Of a stretch of 64,000 nucleotides of DNA, positions 46,916 to 56,990 are shown piece after piece. Source of the stretch: Streptococcus panodentis. GTDB taxonomy: Bacteria; Bacillota; Bacilli; Lactobacillales; Streptococcaceae. Each line of letters opens with the position of its first letter. The first letter of the stretch is position 1. The position numbers were made by a program, and so were the translations under genes. The notes beneath the pieces were generated by a model. It ran no database searches and was not told the origin of the DNA. It was given only the letters and a program-made list of their open reading frames with translations. The stretch spans positions 1 through 64,000 of the forward strand of contig NZ_QFAY01000004.1 in the NCBI RefSeq assembly GCF_017884005.1, read 5' to 3'.

Positions 46916-47026
46916 TTGACAATTTCTCTCAATCTGCTAGAATAGATTTAGCAATACCTATGATGGTCAAAGCTCATGGATGCTGCAGGCTTTTTGTCCT
47001 GCACTTCTCGTGACTTGGCCTTTTTT
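46916..47026 (+). promoter_or_regulatory. mnmG promoter and terminator-like structured leader
   Basis: TTGACA (46916-46921), 16 bases, TAGAAT (46938-46943). Downstream, GGTCAA (46965) pairs with TTGGCC (47015), TCATG with CGTGA, and GCAGG with CCTGC, and the outer stem runs straight into TTTTTT (47021-47026). This is a Rho-independent terminator inside the mnmG leader, between its own promoter and the gene, suggesting attenuation. Confidence 0.6.
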
Positions 47027-47059
47027 GGTGAAGAAAATGGAATACTATAAGGAAAGAAT

Positions 47060-48961
47060 ATGACACACAAGTTTACTGAACATTATGATATTATCGTCAT
47101 TGGTGCCGGTCATGCGGGAGTGGAAGCATCCTTGGCTGCCAGCCGCATGGGCTGCAAGGTGCTGCTTGCGACCATTAATATTGAGATGCTGGCCTTTATG
47201 CCCTGCAATCCATCTATCGGCGGTTCTGCCAAGGGAATTGTTGTTCGGGAGGTGGATGCTCTGGGCGGCGAAATGGCTAAGAATATTGACAAGACTTATA
47301 TTCAGATGAAGATGCTCAATACAGGCAAGGGACCGGCGGTTCGCGCTCTGCGGGCTCAGGCTGACAAGGAACTTTACTCCAAAGAAATGCGCAAGACAGT
47401 TGAAAATCAGGAAAATCTGACCCTGCGCCAAACCATGATTGATGAAATTTTGGTAGAGGACGGTCAGGTGGTTGGGGTTAAGACCGCAACACATCAGAAA
47501 TATGCTGCTCAGGCTGTCATTGTCACAACGGGTACGGCTCTGCGGGGTGAAATTATCATCGGAGACCTCAAATATTCTTCTGGTCCCAACCACAGTCTGG
47601 CTTCGATTGCCTTGGCAGATAATTTACGTGATTTAGGCCTTGAAATCGGGCGTTTCAAGACCGGGACACCGCCTCGTGTAAAGGCATCGTCAATCAATTA
47701 TGATGTGACAGAAATTCAGCCAGGCGATGAAAAAGCCAATCATTTTTCCTATACTTCTCGGGATGAAGATTACCTTAAAGATCAGGTTCCTTGCTGGCTG
47801 ACTTACACCAATGCGGAAAGCCATGAGATTATCCAGAATAATCTTCATCGGGCTCCTATGTTTACAGGTGTTGTCAAGGGTGTGGGGCCGCGCTACTGCC
47901 CGTCTATTGAGGATAAGATTGTCCGCTTTGCCGATAAGGAGCGCCATCAGCTTTTCTTGGAGCCAGAAGGCCGCAATACAGAGGAAGTCTATGTACAGGG
48001 GCTGTCAACCAGCCTGCCGGAAGATGTGCAGAAGGACTTGGTTCATTCGATTAAGGGGTTGGAAAAGGCGGAGATGATGCGAACCGGCTATGCCATTGAG
48101 TATGACATGGTTCTGCCTCATCAGCTGCGGGCAACTTTGGAAACCAAGAAGATTTCCGGCCTTTTCACAGCTGGGCAGACCAATGGTACTTCAGGATATG
48201 AAGAAGCAGCTGGTCAGGGAATTATCGCAGGAATTAACGCGGCTTTGAAAATTCAAGGCAAGCCAGAGCTCATTCTCAAGCGCAGCGACGGCTATATCGG
48301 CGTTATGATTGATGATTTGGTGACCAAGGGAACAGTTGAGCCTTACCGTCTCTTGACCAGTCGGGCTGAGTACCGCCTGATTCTCCGTCATGATAATGCA
48401 GATATGCGTCTGACAGAGATGGGACGGGCCATTGGCTTGGTAGATGACGAGCGCTGGAACCGTTTTGAAGTGAAGAAAAATCAATTTGACAATGAGATGA
48501 AACGATTGGATACAATCAAGCTGAAACCAATCAAGGAAACCAATGCTAAAGTGGAAGCACTTGGCTTTAAGCCTCTGACAGATGCGGTGACGGCCAAGGA
48601 ATTCCTGCGCCGGCCGGAAGTTTCCTATCAGGATGTAGTTGCTTTTGTCGGTCCAGCAGCAGAGGATTTGGATGAGAAAGTCATTGAGCTGATAGAGACG
48701 GAAATCAAGTATGAAGGGTACATCTCTAAGGCTCTGGATCAGGTGGATAAGATGAAGCGAATGGAAGAAAAACGGATTCCCGCCAATATTGACTGGGATG
48801 ACATTGATTCCATTGCGACAGAAGCCCGTCAGAAGTTTAAGAAAATCAATCCAGAAACCATTGGCCAGGCAAGCCGAATCTCTGGTGTCAATCCGGCTGA
48901 TATTTCTATTCTTATGGTTTACTTAGAAGGCAGGACGAGGAGCATTTCCAAAAAGCAATGA
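47060..48961 (+). CDS. mnmG: tRNA uridine-5-carboxymethylaminomethyl modification enzyme MnmG (GidA)
   Basis: 633-residue FAD protein that with MnmE installs the 5-carboxymethylaminomethyl group on U34. FAD-binding [10 protein letters not shown] (about 14-23), GidA signatures [11 protein letters not shown] and [16 protein letters not shown], conserved Cys in PCNPSIGG, and a C-terminal MnmE-binding domain. Length is standard. Start ATG 47060 after AAGGAAAG. Confidence 0.97.
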   Translation: MTHKFTEHYDIIVIGAGHAGVEASLAASRMGCKVLLATINIEMLAFMPCNPSIGGSAKGIVVREVDALGGEMAKNIDKTYIQMKMLNTGKGPAVRALRAQADKELYSKEMRKTVENQENLTLRQTMIDEILVEDGQVVGVKTATHQKYAAQAVIVTTGTALRGEIIIGDLKYSSGPNHSLASIALADNLRDLGLEIGRFKTGTPPRVKASSINYDVTEIQPGDEKANHFSYTSRDEDYLKDQVPCWLTYTNAESHEIIQNNLHRAPMFTGVVKGVGPRYCPSIEDKIVRFADKERHQLFLEPEGRNTEEVYVQGLSTSLPEDVQKDLVHSIKGLEKAEMMRTGYAIEYDMVLPHQLRATLETKKISGLFTAGQTNGTSGYEEAAGQGIIAGINAALKIQGKPELILKRSDGYIGVMIDDLVTKGTVEPYRLLTSRAEYRLILRHDNADMRLTEMGRAIGLVDDERWNRFEVKKNQFDNEMKRLDTIKLKPIKETNAKVEALGFKPLTDAVTAKEFLRRPEVSYQDVVAFVGPAAEDLDEKVIELIETEIKYEGYISKALDQVDKMKRMEEKRIPANIDWDDIDSIATEARQKFKKINPETIGQASRISGVNPADISILMVYLEGRTRSISKKQ

Positions 48962-48976
48962 GCATTGCAAAGTGAG

Positions 48977-49010
48977 AAGGTACAGGAAGGGACATTCCTG
49001 ACCTTTTTCT
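48977..49010 (+). terminator. mnmG terminator
   Basis: Stem AAGGTACAGGAA/TTCCTGACCTT with one mismatch, then TTTTCTTTG. Confidence 0.85.
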
Positions 49011-49289
49011 TTGTTTACAGGTTTGTAAAGTTATTATAAGTTTTAACAAGGTACTGAATCCTATTGTTAAGCGAATTTGGCTTTTATTTATATTTATATG
49101 TTTGCTTTCTTTTTACAAAACTGTAAAGTATTTGCGGTAGTGGAAGTAGGGGATTCAGGCTGGCTTTTTTTAAAAATCAGCAGCGGATGCAGCCATAGAA
49201 GTGACAGGGTTTGCGAGGTCGTTTTCAGAGTAGGAGGAATTCGCTTTTTTCTGGGATTTATGGTAAAATGGCGGAATAAGAGGTCTATG
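49011..49289 (+). promoter_or_regulatory. gdpP upstream region with two TTTACA-N4-TGTAAA dyads
   Basis: Perfect dyads TTTACA-ggtt-TGTAAA (49014-49029) and TTTACA-aaac-TGTAAA (49112-49127), 98 bases apart. A TAAAAT -10 (49264) and AAGAGG RBS precede gdpP. An ORF frame stays open across this region but lacks codon character, so I leave it out. Confidence 0.45.
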
Positions 49290-51281
49290 ATGAAAAAATT
49301 TCGTTTTGCCCCTATTCATTTACTGATGGCGGGCGTCATTTCTTTTATAATATTGGTTATCTGTCTGCGCCTGTTCGGTGATAGTTTTGCCATGCTGGCA
49401 GCTCTCTTTGTTGTGCTCGCCCTTCTGGTTCTGTTTTTTATCCAGCAGCAGAGAGTGTCTGAGCTGGATGAGATTGAGCAGATCCATTATGTCAATCATC
49501 AGGCAGAAGGGAGTCTGGCTTCTCTGCTGGATAAGATGCCGGTCGGTGTGATCAAGATCAGCGAGGAAAACGGAGATGTAGAATGGTTTAATCCTTATGC
49601 AGAGCTTATTTTCACAACGGAAGATGGAGATTTTGATGCTGACTTACTGCAGAATATCATGCAGACAGCTTATTCAGATACTGGCCATTATGCGACTGTC
49701 GGTGACAAGAAATACTCTGTTTATTTGGATCAGGCTTCGGGTGTCTTTTACTTTTTTGATGCGTCCAATGAATACGAGGCAACGGTCGGTCTGGTGACTA
49801 CGCGGCCGGTCATCGGCATCATCTCGGTGGATAACTACGATGATCTGGAAGATGTGGTATCAGATACGGACATCAGCCATATCAACAGTTTTGTGGCTAA
49901 TTTTGTGGCTGAATTTGCAGAGCAGTTTCGGATGTTTTACCGCCGGGTCGGCATGGATCGCTTCTATCTCTTTACGGACTATACGGTTTTGGACCAGCTC
50001 ATGGAAAATAAGTTTTCGATTATCGATCAATTCCGGAAAGAGGCACAAAACCGTGAGCTGCCCCTGACGCTCAGCATGGGCTTTTCCTATGGTGACGGCA
50101 ATCATGACGAAATCGGGAAAACGGCCCTTCTCAATCTCAACCTAGCTGAAGTACGCGGCGGCGACCAAGCCGTTGTCAGAGAAAACGATGAAGCAAAGAA
50201 TCCAGTCTATTTTGGCGGGGGAACAGCTGCATCGGTCAAACGCACGCGCACCCGAACCCGGGCTATGATGACGGCTATTTCTGATAAGATTAAAAGTGTT
50301 GATCAGGTCTTTGTGGTCGGCCATAGAAATCTGGATATGGATGCATTGGGAGCTTCGCTGGGCATGCAACTCTTTGCCAGCAATATAATTGATCAGGCTT
50401 ATGTCGTCTATGATCCTGCACAGATGGCGGCGGATATTGAGCGGGCCGTTCATAAGCTGGAGTCGGAAGGTGCTGATTACTTACTGCCCCTGCAGACAGC
50501 AGCCAGTATGGTGACCAGCCGCTCGCTTCTGATCATGGTGGATCATTCTAAGACGGCTCTGACCCTATCCAAAGAATTCTTTGATCAGTTCAGTCAGACC
50601 ATAGTTGTTGACCACCATCGCCGGGATGAGGATTTTCCGGGAAATGCGGTTATTGCCTATATCGAAAGCGGCGCCAGCAGTGCCAGCGAATTGGTAACGG
50701 AGCTGATTCAGTTCCAGAATTCTAAGAAAAACCGCCTCAGCAAAATGCAGGCCAGCATTCTTATGGCGGGAATTATGCTGGACACCAAGGGCTTCTCGGC
50801 CCGCGTGACCAGCCGGACCTTTGATGTAGCCAGCTATCTGCGGACCCGCGGCAGCGACAGCGTGGTGATTCAGGATATTTCAGCGACCAATTTTGAAGAA
50901 TACCGAGCCGTCAATGAGCTGATTTTAAACGGCAGGAAGATTCTGCCTAATGTCATTGTGGCAGCGGGGCCTGAGGAAAATACCTACGACACGGTTGTTA
51001 TCAGCAAGGCAGCAGATACCATGCTGTCCATGTCGGGGATTGAAGCAACATTTGTGGTCAGCCGAAACACCAAGGGCTATGTGTCCATTTCAGCGCGCAG
51101 CCGCAGCAAGATTAATGTGCAGCGGATTATGGAAAAACTAGGCGGAGGCGGTCACTTTAACTTAGCAGCGGCTCAGATTGAAGGGCATTCGGTTGCTGAG
51201 GTTGTTCAGACGCTGAATCAGGAAATTATGGACCAAGTCATCAAAGATGAAGTAATGATAGATGAGGAGAAAAAAACATGA
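49290..51281 (+). CDS. gdpP: Cyclic-di-AMP phosphodiesterase GdpP
   Basis: 663 residues from ATG 49290 ([12 protein letters not shown]), six bases after AAGAGG; the frame is open to 49077 but that extension is atypical. Two transmembrane helices (to about 55), a PAS domain, a degenerate GGDEF domain, then DHH ([23 protein letters not shown]) and DHHA1 ([13 protein letters not shown]) domains. It hydrolyses c-di-AMP, tuning potassium, wall stress and, in pneumococcus, competence. It overlaps rplI by four bases. Confidence 0.96.
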   Translation: MKKFRFAPIHLLMAGVISFIILVICLRLFGDSFAMLAALFVVLALLVLFFIQQQRVSELDEIEQIHYVNHQAEGSLASLLDKMPVGVIKISEENGDVEWFNPYAELIFTTEDGDFDADLLQNIMQTAYSDTGHYATVGDKKYSVYLDQASGVFYFFDASNEYEATVGLVTTRPVIGIISVDNYDDLEDVVSDTDISHINSFVANFVAEFAEQFRMFYRRVGMDRFYLFTDYTVLDQLMENKFSIIDQFRKEAQNRELPLTLSMGFSYGDGNHDEIGKTALLNLNLAEVRGGDQAVVRENDEAKNPVYFGGGTAASVKRTRTRTRAMMTAISDKIKSVDQVFVVGHRNLDMDALGASLGMQLFASNIIDQAYVVYDPAQMAADIERAVHKLESEGADYLLPLQTAASMVTSRSLLIMVDHSKTALTLSKEFFDQFSQTIVVDHHRRDEDFPGNAVIAYIESGASSASELVTELIQFQNSKKNRLSKMQASILMAGIMLDTKGFSARVTSRTFDVASYLRTRGSDSVVIQDISATNFEEYRAVNELILNGRKILPNVIVAAGPEENTYDTVVISKAADTMLSMSGIEATFVVSRNTKGYVSISARSRSKINVQRIMEKLGGGGHFNLAAAQIEGHSVAEVVQTLNQEIMDQVIKDEVMIDEEKKT

Positions 51282-51730
51282 AAGTCATTTTTTTAGCAGA
51301 TGTTAAAGGCAAGGGCAAAAAAGGAGAAATCAAGGAAGTACCGACTGGCTATGCCCAGAATTTCCTGATTAAGAAGAAACTGGCCAAGGAAGCTACAGCG
51401 CAGGCGGTCGGTGAGCTGCGAGGCAAGCAGAAATCCGAAGAAAAGGCGCATGCTGAACTGGTGGCCGAAGCTAAAATCATTCAGGCTAAGCTGGAAGCAG
51501 AAGCAACGCTGGTCGAATTTACAGAAAAAGTCGGACCAGACGGCCGGACCTTCGGTTCTATCACCAGCAAGAAGATTTCTGAAGAGCTGCAAAAGCAATT
51601 TGGGATTAAGATTGACAAACGCAATATCAAGCTGGATTCACCGATTCGCTCGCTTGGTTTAATTGATGTCCCTGTAAAGATTTATCAGGATGTGAGCGGT
51701 GTTATTAACTTGCGGGTCAAGGAAGGCTGA
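51278..51730 (+). CDS. rplI: 50S ribosomal protein L9
   Basis: 150 residues: N-terminal RNA-binding domain ([20 protein letters not shown]...GYAQNFLI), a long connecting helix, and a C-terminal domain ([16 protein letters not shown]). Start overlaps the gdpP stop (ATGA). The gdpP-rplI-dnaB order is conserved in Firmicutes. Confidence 0.98.
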   Translation: MKVIFLADVKGKGKKGEIKEVPTGYAQNFLIKKKLAKEATAQAVGELRGKQKSEEKAHAELVAEAKIIQAKLEAEATLVEFTEKVGPDGRTFGSITSKKISEELQKQFGIKIDKRNIKLDSPIRSLGLIDVPVKIYQDVSGVINLRVKEG

Positions 51731-51757
51731 GGCTGACTGTGAAGGAAGGAACGATCT

Positions 51758-53113
51758 ATGGCAGAGATTGATGAACTGCGAGCCCAGCCTCAGGATATTT
51801 TGGCAGAACAGTCTGTTTTGGGGGCTATTTTCATTGATGAAAGCAAGCTAGTCTTTGTTCGTGAGTATATCGAACCGGCGGACTTTTTTAAGTATGCCAA
51901 CCGTCTGATTTTTAAGGCCATGATTGATTTGGCTGATCGAGGGGATGCCATCGATGCGACAACGGTCCGCAATATTTTGGACAGCCAGAGCGATTTGCAG
52001 AATATCGGCGGCCTCAGCTACTTGGTTGAGGTTGTGAATTCTGTACCGACCTCTGCCAATGCGGAATACTATGCCAAAATCGTTGCGGAGAAGGCTATTC
52101 TGCGCCGTCTGATTTCACGTCTGACTGAGTCAATCAACCAGGCTTATGATGGTGACCGGCTGTCTGAAGAGATCATTGCAGGTGCGGAGAAGGCTCTGAT
52201 TGATGTCAGTGAAACAGCTAACCGCAGCGGGTTTAAGAATATCCGGGATATTTTAAATCTGAACTTTGGCAATCTGGAGGCGCGTTCCCAGCAGACATCG
52301 GATATTACGGGAATTGCGACCGGCTACCGGGAACTAGATAAGATGACGACGGGGCTTCATGAGGAAGAGCTGATTATTTTGGCGGCCCGTCCGGCTGTCG
52401 GAAAGACAGCTTTTGCCCTCAATATCGCCCAAAATATCGGGACCAAACTGGATAAAACCGTTGCCATCTTCTCTCTGGAAATGGGAGCGGAGAGCTTGGT
52501 AGACCGGATGCTGGCTTCGGAAGGGGTGATTAACTCTCACTCTATCCGTACGGGTCAGCTGACGGATGAAGAATGGCAGAAATACACGATTGCAACGGCC
52601 AATCTGGCCAATGCCAGCATTTACATTGATGATACGCCGGGGATTCGGATTACGGAGATTCGTTCGCGGGCCCGCAAGCTGGCTCAGGAGACCGGAAATC
52701 TGGGGCTGGTTTTGATTGACTATCTGCAGCTCATCACTGGTACCGGCCGGGAAAACCGCCAGCAGGAGGTTTCGGAAATTTCCCGTCAGCTGAAAATTTT
52801 GGCCAAGGAGCTGAAAGTCCCAGTGATTGCCCTCAGTCAGCTGTCGCGGGGTGTGGAGCAGCGGCAGGACAAGCGGCCGGTGCTGTCAGATATTCGGGAG
52901 TCGGGATCCATTGAGCAGGATGCGGATATTGTCGCCTTTCTCTACCGAGATGATTACTATGACCGGGCCGGTGAGGAGGAAGAAGGCATTCCCAATAATA
53001 AGGTGGAAGTGATTATTGAGAAGAACCGGAGCGGTGCGCGTGGTACGGTGGAGCTGATTTTCCAGAAAGAGTACAATAAGTTTTCAAGTATTTCTAAAAG
53101 AGAGGAAGGATAA
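51758..53113 (+). CDS. dnaB: Replicative DNA helicase (DnaB family)
   Basis: 451-residue hexameric helicase, named dnaC in some Firmicutes. N-terminal primase-interacting domain (QPQDILAEQSVLGAIFIDES), then RecA-like ATPase with Walker A ARPAVGKTAF (about 209-218), Walker B VLIDYLQL and the DIRESGSIEQDAD motif. No intein or insertion. Follows rplI by 27 bases. Confidence 0.97.
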   Translation: MAEIDELRAQPQDILAEQSVLGAIFIDESKLVFVREYIEPADFFKYANRLIFKAMIDLADRGDAIDATTVRNILDSQSDLQNIGGLSYLVEVVNSVPTSANAEYYAKIVAEKAILRRLISRLTESINQAYDGDRLSEEIIAGAEKALIDVSETANRSGFKNIRDILNLNFGNLEARSQQTSDITGIATGYRELDKMTTGLHEEELIILAARPAVGKTAFALNIAQNIGTKLDKTVAIFSLEMGAESLVDRMLASEGVINSHSIRTGQLTDEEWQKYTIATANLANASIYIDDTPGIRITEIRSRARKLAQETGNLGLVLIDYLQLITGTGRENRQQEVSEISRQLKILAKELKVPVIALSQLSRGVEQRQDKRPVLSDIRESGSIEQDADIVAFLYRDDYYDRAGEEEEGIPNNKVEVIIEKNRSGARGTVELIFQKEYNKFSSISKREEG

Positions 53114-53115
53114 AG

Positions 53116-53394
53116 ATGAGTGATGCATTTACAGATGTAGCAAAGATGAAAAAAATCAAAGAGGACATCAAAGCCCATGAGGGGCAGGTTGTTGAGATGA
53201 CCTTAGAAAACGGCCGTAAACGGCAGAAAAGCAAGCAAGGCCGGCTGATTGAGGTTTATCCGTCTTTGTTTATCGTTGAGTATTCCAATGACGGCGGCCA
53301 GCCGGGTGAAATCAGCAACTCCTATGTGGAGTCCTACACTTATTCTGACATTTTAACGGAGAAAAATTTAATCCGTTATTTTGACGAAGACTAA
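53116..53394 (+). CDS. Veg family protein (DUF1021)
   Basis: 92 residues, Veg/DUF1021: MKKIKEDIKAHEGQVVEMTL then LENGRKRQKSKQGRLIEVYP and SLFIVEY. The Bacillus protein stimulates biofilm genes; in streptococci the role is unknown. The gene begins two bases after the dnaB stop in the same operon and is closed by a terminator. Confidence 0.88.
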   Translation: MSDAFTDVAKMKKIKEDIKAHEGQVVEMTLENGRKRQKSKQGRLIEVYPSLFIVEYSNDGGQPGEISNSYVESYTYSDILTEKNLIRYFDED

Positions 53395-53429
53395 AAAAAT
53401 TCCAGAATTTCTTTTTCTGGGATTTTTTC
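53395..53429 (+). terminator. Terminator of the gdpP-rplI-dnaB-veg operon
   Basis: Stem AAATTCCAGAA/TTCTGGGATTT with a T-rich loop and TTTTCT tail. Confidence 0.82.
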
Positions 53430-53905
53430 TTACCAGCGTTCGGAAATGAATCGCCCCTCTCTTTTTTTGCAGTAGATTTGTTCAGAAACGTTGCCTTGAA
53501 TCAGTTTGCCTTAAGCGGCCGGCATGTCAGACTCTTCGAACCTCCCTTTAAACCATAGCAGCGTCTTCTTGCACTGACAGTCCGGGAGAATTAAGGACAT
53601 ATGGGGTTATAGTAGAACGAGTATCACTGCTCAAGGAAAGCAAGAGAGAAGTGCCATTCATTTCCGAACAGGTTTGCTCTGAAAATGCTATAATAGACTT
53701 AATCGGAAACGAATGCTTACTCTTACTTTTGCTTTCCTTGAATAGTGAGAAACAGAGGACAAAATCGTCTCTTATAGTCTTTTGGTTTGCTTTTAGTAGC
53801 GAAACTGTCTGGGTGACAGTTTCAGCCTATCGCTTTGAAATCCGAACATGACTAATGAAGACAGGTACAGACTAAGAAGATTGAGGAAAAAGACGGGAGG
53901 CAGCC
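53430..53905. repeat. Gene-free stretch with family D copy 2 and family C copy 2
   Basis: TTGCCTTAAGCGGCCGGC (about 53508-53525) matches 44404-44424. At 53801-53823, GAAACTGTCTGGGTGACAGTTTC is a near-perfect palindrome of family C, flanked by AGTCTTTTGG...TTTTAGTAGC and CCTATCGC. An AGTGAGAAACAGAGGAC phrase precedes it. No gene is supported. Confidence 0.65.
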
Positions 53906-54565
53906 ATGATTAAAAATTTGGTGTTTGATTTAGGAAATGTGCTGATTGAGTGGAATCCTGCCAAAATTTTGACTTATTTTGCGGCAGATGAGGAGGACCG
54001 TGAAAGAGTCAGGGAAGCAGTCTTTGATTCGGGGCTTTGGGCCAGGACCGACAGCGGGGAGCTGAGTCTGGAGGAGGCCAGCCGGACAGCCTCTGCTTTG
54101 CTTCCGCCGGAGCTAGCCTCTGCCGTCCAAAATATCTTTTATCACTGGTATGAGGTGGTAGCTGTTTATCAGGATCTGCAGAAGAAGATTGAGGCTTGGT
54201 CTCAGCAGGGCTATCGAATTTACATCCTCTCTACTACCTGCGAGATTTTTTACCACATTGAAAAAGCGGGACTCCTGCCCATCTATCCCCTCCTGTCGGG
54301 TTATATCCTGTCTTCTGAGGTGGGGGCTGTCAAGCCTGACAGGGAGATCTATCTGGAGCTTTTAGAAAAATATCATCTCCAGGCTGAGGAATGTGTCTTT
54401 ATTGATGATATTGAGGCCAATCTGGAGACAGCGGCGGATTTGGGCTTTGCAACTATCCTAGCCAAGAGCGAGGCGGAGAATATTTGGTCTTTGGAAGCGC
54501 TGCTGGCCGTCCAAGGAGAATTCCAAAGCTCAGATAAAAGTTCTGACCTTGACTTTTTGCCATGA
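53906..54565 (+). CDS. HAD-superfamily hydrolase (YihX-like)
   Basis: 219 residues, HAD IA: motif I VFDLGNVLIEW (nucleophile Asp, with Gly where many relatives have the second Asp, as in YihX-type proteins), cap domain, motif II STTCEI, Lys in GAVKPDREIY, motif IV FIDDIEAN. A sugar or nucleotide phosphatase is likely; the substrate is unknown. RBS GGGAGG is just upstream. It precedes the TPP riboswitch unit but has its own transcript. Confidence 0.85.
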   Translation: MIKNLVFDLGNVLIEWNPAKILTYFAADEEDRERVREAVFDSGLWARTDSGELSLEEASRTASALLPPELASAVQNIFYHWYEVVAVYQDLQKKIEAWSQQGYRIYILSTTCEIFYHIEKAGLLPIYPLLSGYILSSEVGAVKPDREIYLELLEKYHLQAEECVFIDDIEANLETAADLGFATILAKSEAENIWSLEALLAVQGEFQSSDKSSDLDFLP

Positions 54566-54577
54566 TTGCGCTATCAT
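54549..54577 (+). promoter_or_regulatory. Promoter of the thiamine-precursor transport operon
   Basis: TTGACT (54549-54554), 17-base spacer, TATCAT (54572-54577), overlapping the end of the HAD gene. Predicted transcript start near 54584, just before the aptamer. Confidence 0.75.
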
Positions 54578-54589
54578 AAAGACAATTCA

Positions 54590-54670
54590 ATAGGGGAGTC
54601 TGTGTACAGTCTGAGAGGAAGTGTAAGCTTCGACCGCACCTGATCTGGGTAATGCCAGCGTAGGAATTCA
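54590..54670 (+). ncRNA. TPP riboswitch (THI element)
   Basis: Conserved pieces in order: AGGGGAGTC, CTGAGAGG, then ACCTGATCTGGGTAATGCCA with CAGCGTAGGAA. These match the TPP aptamer core (CUGAGA; ACCUGAUCUGG-UAAU-CCAGCGUAGG). A terminator follows 23 bases later, so high TPP should stop transcription of the downstream transport genes. Confidence 0.95.
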
Positions 54671-54692
54671 GCAAGATGTCAGCTTTTTTGTG

Positions 54693-54722
54693 CACCCTTT
54701 CCCGATTGGAAAGGGTGTTTTT
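54693..54722 (+). terminator. Riboswitch expression-platform terminator
   Basis: Perfect 10-bp stem CACCCTTTCC/GGAAAGGGTG with five-base loop and a T-run. After it, 211 bases of leader, including repeat debris (TACTCAATGAAAATCAGC; AAACTAAATGTC), precede the first gene. Confidence 0.92.
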
Positions 54723-54933
54723 AGTACGACATGCTGCCGTGCATCTGATACTCAATGAAAATCAGCTTTCATCCTCTTCGGAAATCAAAACCAATCGCCG
54801 TCCGTTTCGACTTGCTTCAACAGTCTGAGAGGCTCTTGAAGGCGGCGGATAAAATTTCTGTAAGGAAGTGTCATCTTAGGTTTTCAAATGTAAAAACGAA
54901 ACTAAATGTCAATAAGTACAAGGAGGTAAGGAA

Positions 54934-55224
54934 ATGCGTGCTAGTATTGCTTTACAGATACTGCCTTTAGGAGCTCAGGAAAACCGTTTGGCGGTTATTG
55001 AGGAAGTGATTGATTTTCTGCAAAAGCAGCCAGTTAAACAGCTTGTAACGCCTTTTGAGACGGTTCTGGAGGGAGAGTGGGAAGAGTTGTTCCCCCTTTT
55101 GCAGCAGGCGGTGGAGATTGCTGGGGCTCAGGCAGATACTGTCTTTGCCAATGTAAAAATTAATTACGGAGAGATTTTGTCCATTGATGAAAAACTTGAA
55201 AAATATACTGCGGCAGCAGATTAG
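54934..55224 (+). CDS. Thiamine-binding MTH1187/YkoF-type protein (DUF77)
   Basis: 96 residues: RASIALQILPLGAQENRLAV, then a mid region VTPFETVLEGEWEELFPLLQ and C-terminal VFANVKINYGEILSIDEKLE. This is the MTH1187/YqgV (DUF77) fold, related to the thiamine-binding domains of YkoF. It is the first gene of the TPP-controlled operon, preceded by AAGGAGG. It may bind pyrimidine precursor or thiamine in the cytoplasm. It overlaps the permease gene by 38 bases. Confidence 0.82.
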   Translation: MRASIALQILPLGAQENRLAVIEEVIDFLQKQPVKQLVTPFETVLEGEWEELFPLLQQAVEIAGAQADTVFANVKINYGEILSIDEKLEKYTAAAD

Positions 55225-55939
55225 TTTATTGGGCATGCTGGGCATTTTGGTCCTTTGGCAGCTGGCGGGTTTGCTGCATCTGCTGCCTAAGTTTATTTTG
55301 CCGACGCCGCTGGAAATCCTGCAGGCCTTTGTCCGCGATGCGGGGCTCCTTGCCTTTCACAGCTGGGCGACCTTAAAAGTGGCGCTGCTGGGTTTGGTTT
55401 TAGGGGTCGTTCTTGCCTGTCTGCTGGCGCTGCTCATGGACAGCCTGCTCTGGCTCAATGATTTGATTTATCCCATGATGGTGGTGGTACAGACCATTCC
55501 GACCATTGCCTTGGCGCCCATTTTGGTCCTTTGGCTGGGCTATGGGATTCTGCCTAAAATTGTTCTCATTATCCTGACGGTGACGTTTCCGATTATCGTC
55601 AGCATTCTGGATGGTTTCAGGCATTGCGACCGGGATATTTTGACCCTTTTTGAGCTGATGCAGGCCAATCGCTGGCAGCTGCTTTGGCATTTTAAAATCC
55701 CGGCTTCCCTGTCTTACTTTTATGCCGGCCTGCGGGTCAGTGTCTCCTATGCCTTTGTTACAACGGTCGTTTCCGAATGGCTGGGCGGTTTTGAGGGACT
55801 GGGAGTCTATATGATTCAGTCAAAAAAGCTCTTTCAGTACGACACCATGTTTGCCATTATTATCTTGGTCTCGGCAATCAGCCTTCTGGGTATGAAGCTG
55901 GTGGATGTCAGTGAAAAATATGTGATGAAATGGAAGTAG
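55187..55939 (+). CDS. thiX: ABC transporter permease for thiamine pyrimidine precursor
   Basis: 250 residues from ATG 55187 (MKNLKNILRQQ; GGAGAG upstream; a TTG lies one codon earlier). Five to six transmembrane helices and the permease EAA loop (FELMQANRWQLLWHFKIPAS). SsuC/TauC/ThiX family. Placement under a TPP riboswitch with a THI5-like binding protein points to uptake of HMP or its formylamino derivative. Confidence 0.88.
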   Translation: MKNLKNILRQQISLLGMLGILVLWQLAGLLHLLPKFILPTPLEILQAFVRDAGLLAFHSWATLKVALLGLVLGVVLACLLALLMDSLLWLNDLIYPMMVVVQTIPTIALAPILVLWLGYGILPKIVLIILTVTFPIIVSILDGFRHCDRDILTLFELMQANRWQLLWHFKIPASLSYFYAGLRVSVSYAFVTTVVSEWLGGFEGLGVYMIQSKKLFQYDTMFAIIILVSAISLLGMKLVDVSEKYVMKWK

Positions 55940-55982
55940 GAGCTCTGCTCAGCTATTTTACAAAAAAGAAAAGAGGTTCATA

Positions 55983-56990
55983 ATGAAAAAAATGTATCAA
56001 TGCTTACTGGCAGGCTTAGCTGCCTTAGCTATCCTAGGCTTAGCTGCTTGCAGTCAGAGTCAGTCAGGGTCAGAGTCTGCCGGCAAGGATAAAAAGATTG
56101 ATTTTATCTTAGACTGGTCGCCCAATACCAACCATACGGGCCTGTATGTGGCCAAGGAAAAAGGCTATTTCAAGGATGCAGGGGTTGATGTGGATATTAA
56201 GCTGCCGCCTGAGGACAGCACGTCTGACCTGATTATCAACGGCAAGGCGCCTTTTGGTATTTATTTTCAGGACTCTATGGCCAAGAAATTGGACAAAGGA
56301 GCAGAGATTACAGCTGTAGCGGCTATTGTCGAGCACAATACTTCGGGGATTATTTCTAAAAAATCTGCCGGCATTACCGAGCCTAAGGACTTGGTCGGCA
56401 GGAAATACGGAACCTGGAACGATCCCGTGGAGTTGGGGATGCTCAAGACCTTGGTGGAGAGTCAGGGTGCGGACTTTGAAAAGGTGGAAAAGGTGCCTAA
56501 TAATGACTCCAACTCCATTACACCGATTGAGAATGGCCTCTTTGATGCGGCCTGGATTTACCATGGATGGGACGGCATTATGGCTCAGTCTCAGGGCATG
56601 GAGACCAATTTTTTCTACATGAAGGACTATGTCAAGGAATTTGACTACTATTCACCAGTCATTATCGCGAACAATGATTACCTGAAGAAGAATCCTGAGG
56701 AAGCTAAAAAGGTGCTGCAGGCTATCAAAAAGGGCTACCAGTATGCCATGGAGCATCCGGAAGAAGCGGCTGATATGCTGATAAAGAATGCACCGGAGCT
56801 GCAAAGCAAGCGGGACTTTGTCATCGAATCGCAGCAATACCTGTCCCAGCAGTATGCATCTGATAAGGACAAGTGGGGGCAGTTTGAGGCCGGGCGCTGG
56901 AATGCCTTTTACAGCTGGGCCAAGGACCAGGGAATAGTCGAAAATGACCTGAGCAACAAAGGATTTAGCAACGATTTTATAAAAGAATGA
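55983..56990 (+). CDS. thiY: Substrate-binding lipoprotein for thiamine pyrimidine precursor
   Basis: 335 residues. Signal peptide with lipobox LGLAACSQ (Cys about 22), then an NMT1/THI5-like solute-binding domain starting FILDWSPNTNHTGLYVAKEK with the family hallmark GYFKDAG. It captures substrate outside the membrane for ThiX/ThiZ. It overlaps the ATPase gene by four bases (ATGA). Confidence 0.9.
   Translation: MKKMYQCLLAGLAALAILGLAACSQSQSGSESAGKDKKIDFILDWSPNTNHTGLYVAKEKGYFKDAGVDVDIKLPPEDSTSDLIINGKAPFGIYFQDSMAKKLDKGAEITAVAAIVEHNTSGIISKKSAGITEPKDLVGRKYGTWNDPVELGMLKTLVESQGADFEKVEKVPNNDSNSITPIENGLFDAAWIYHGWDGIMAQSQGMETNFFYMKDYVKEFDYYSPVIIANNDYLKKNPEEAKKVLQAIKKGYQYAMEHPEEAADMLIKNAPELQSKRDFVIESQQYLSQQYASDKDKWGQFEAGRWNAFYSWAKDQGIVENDLSNKGFSNDFIKE

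Noticed and set aside
49077..49289. N-terminal extension of gdpP
   Set aside because: The extension lacks an RBS and typical codon use and spans promoter elements; the Met at 49290 has AAGAGG at proper spacing and matches family length.
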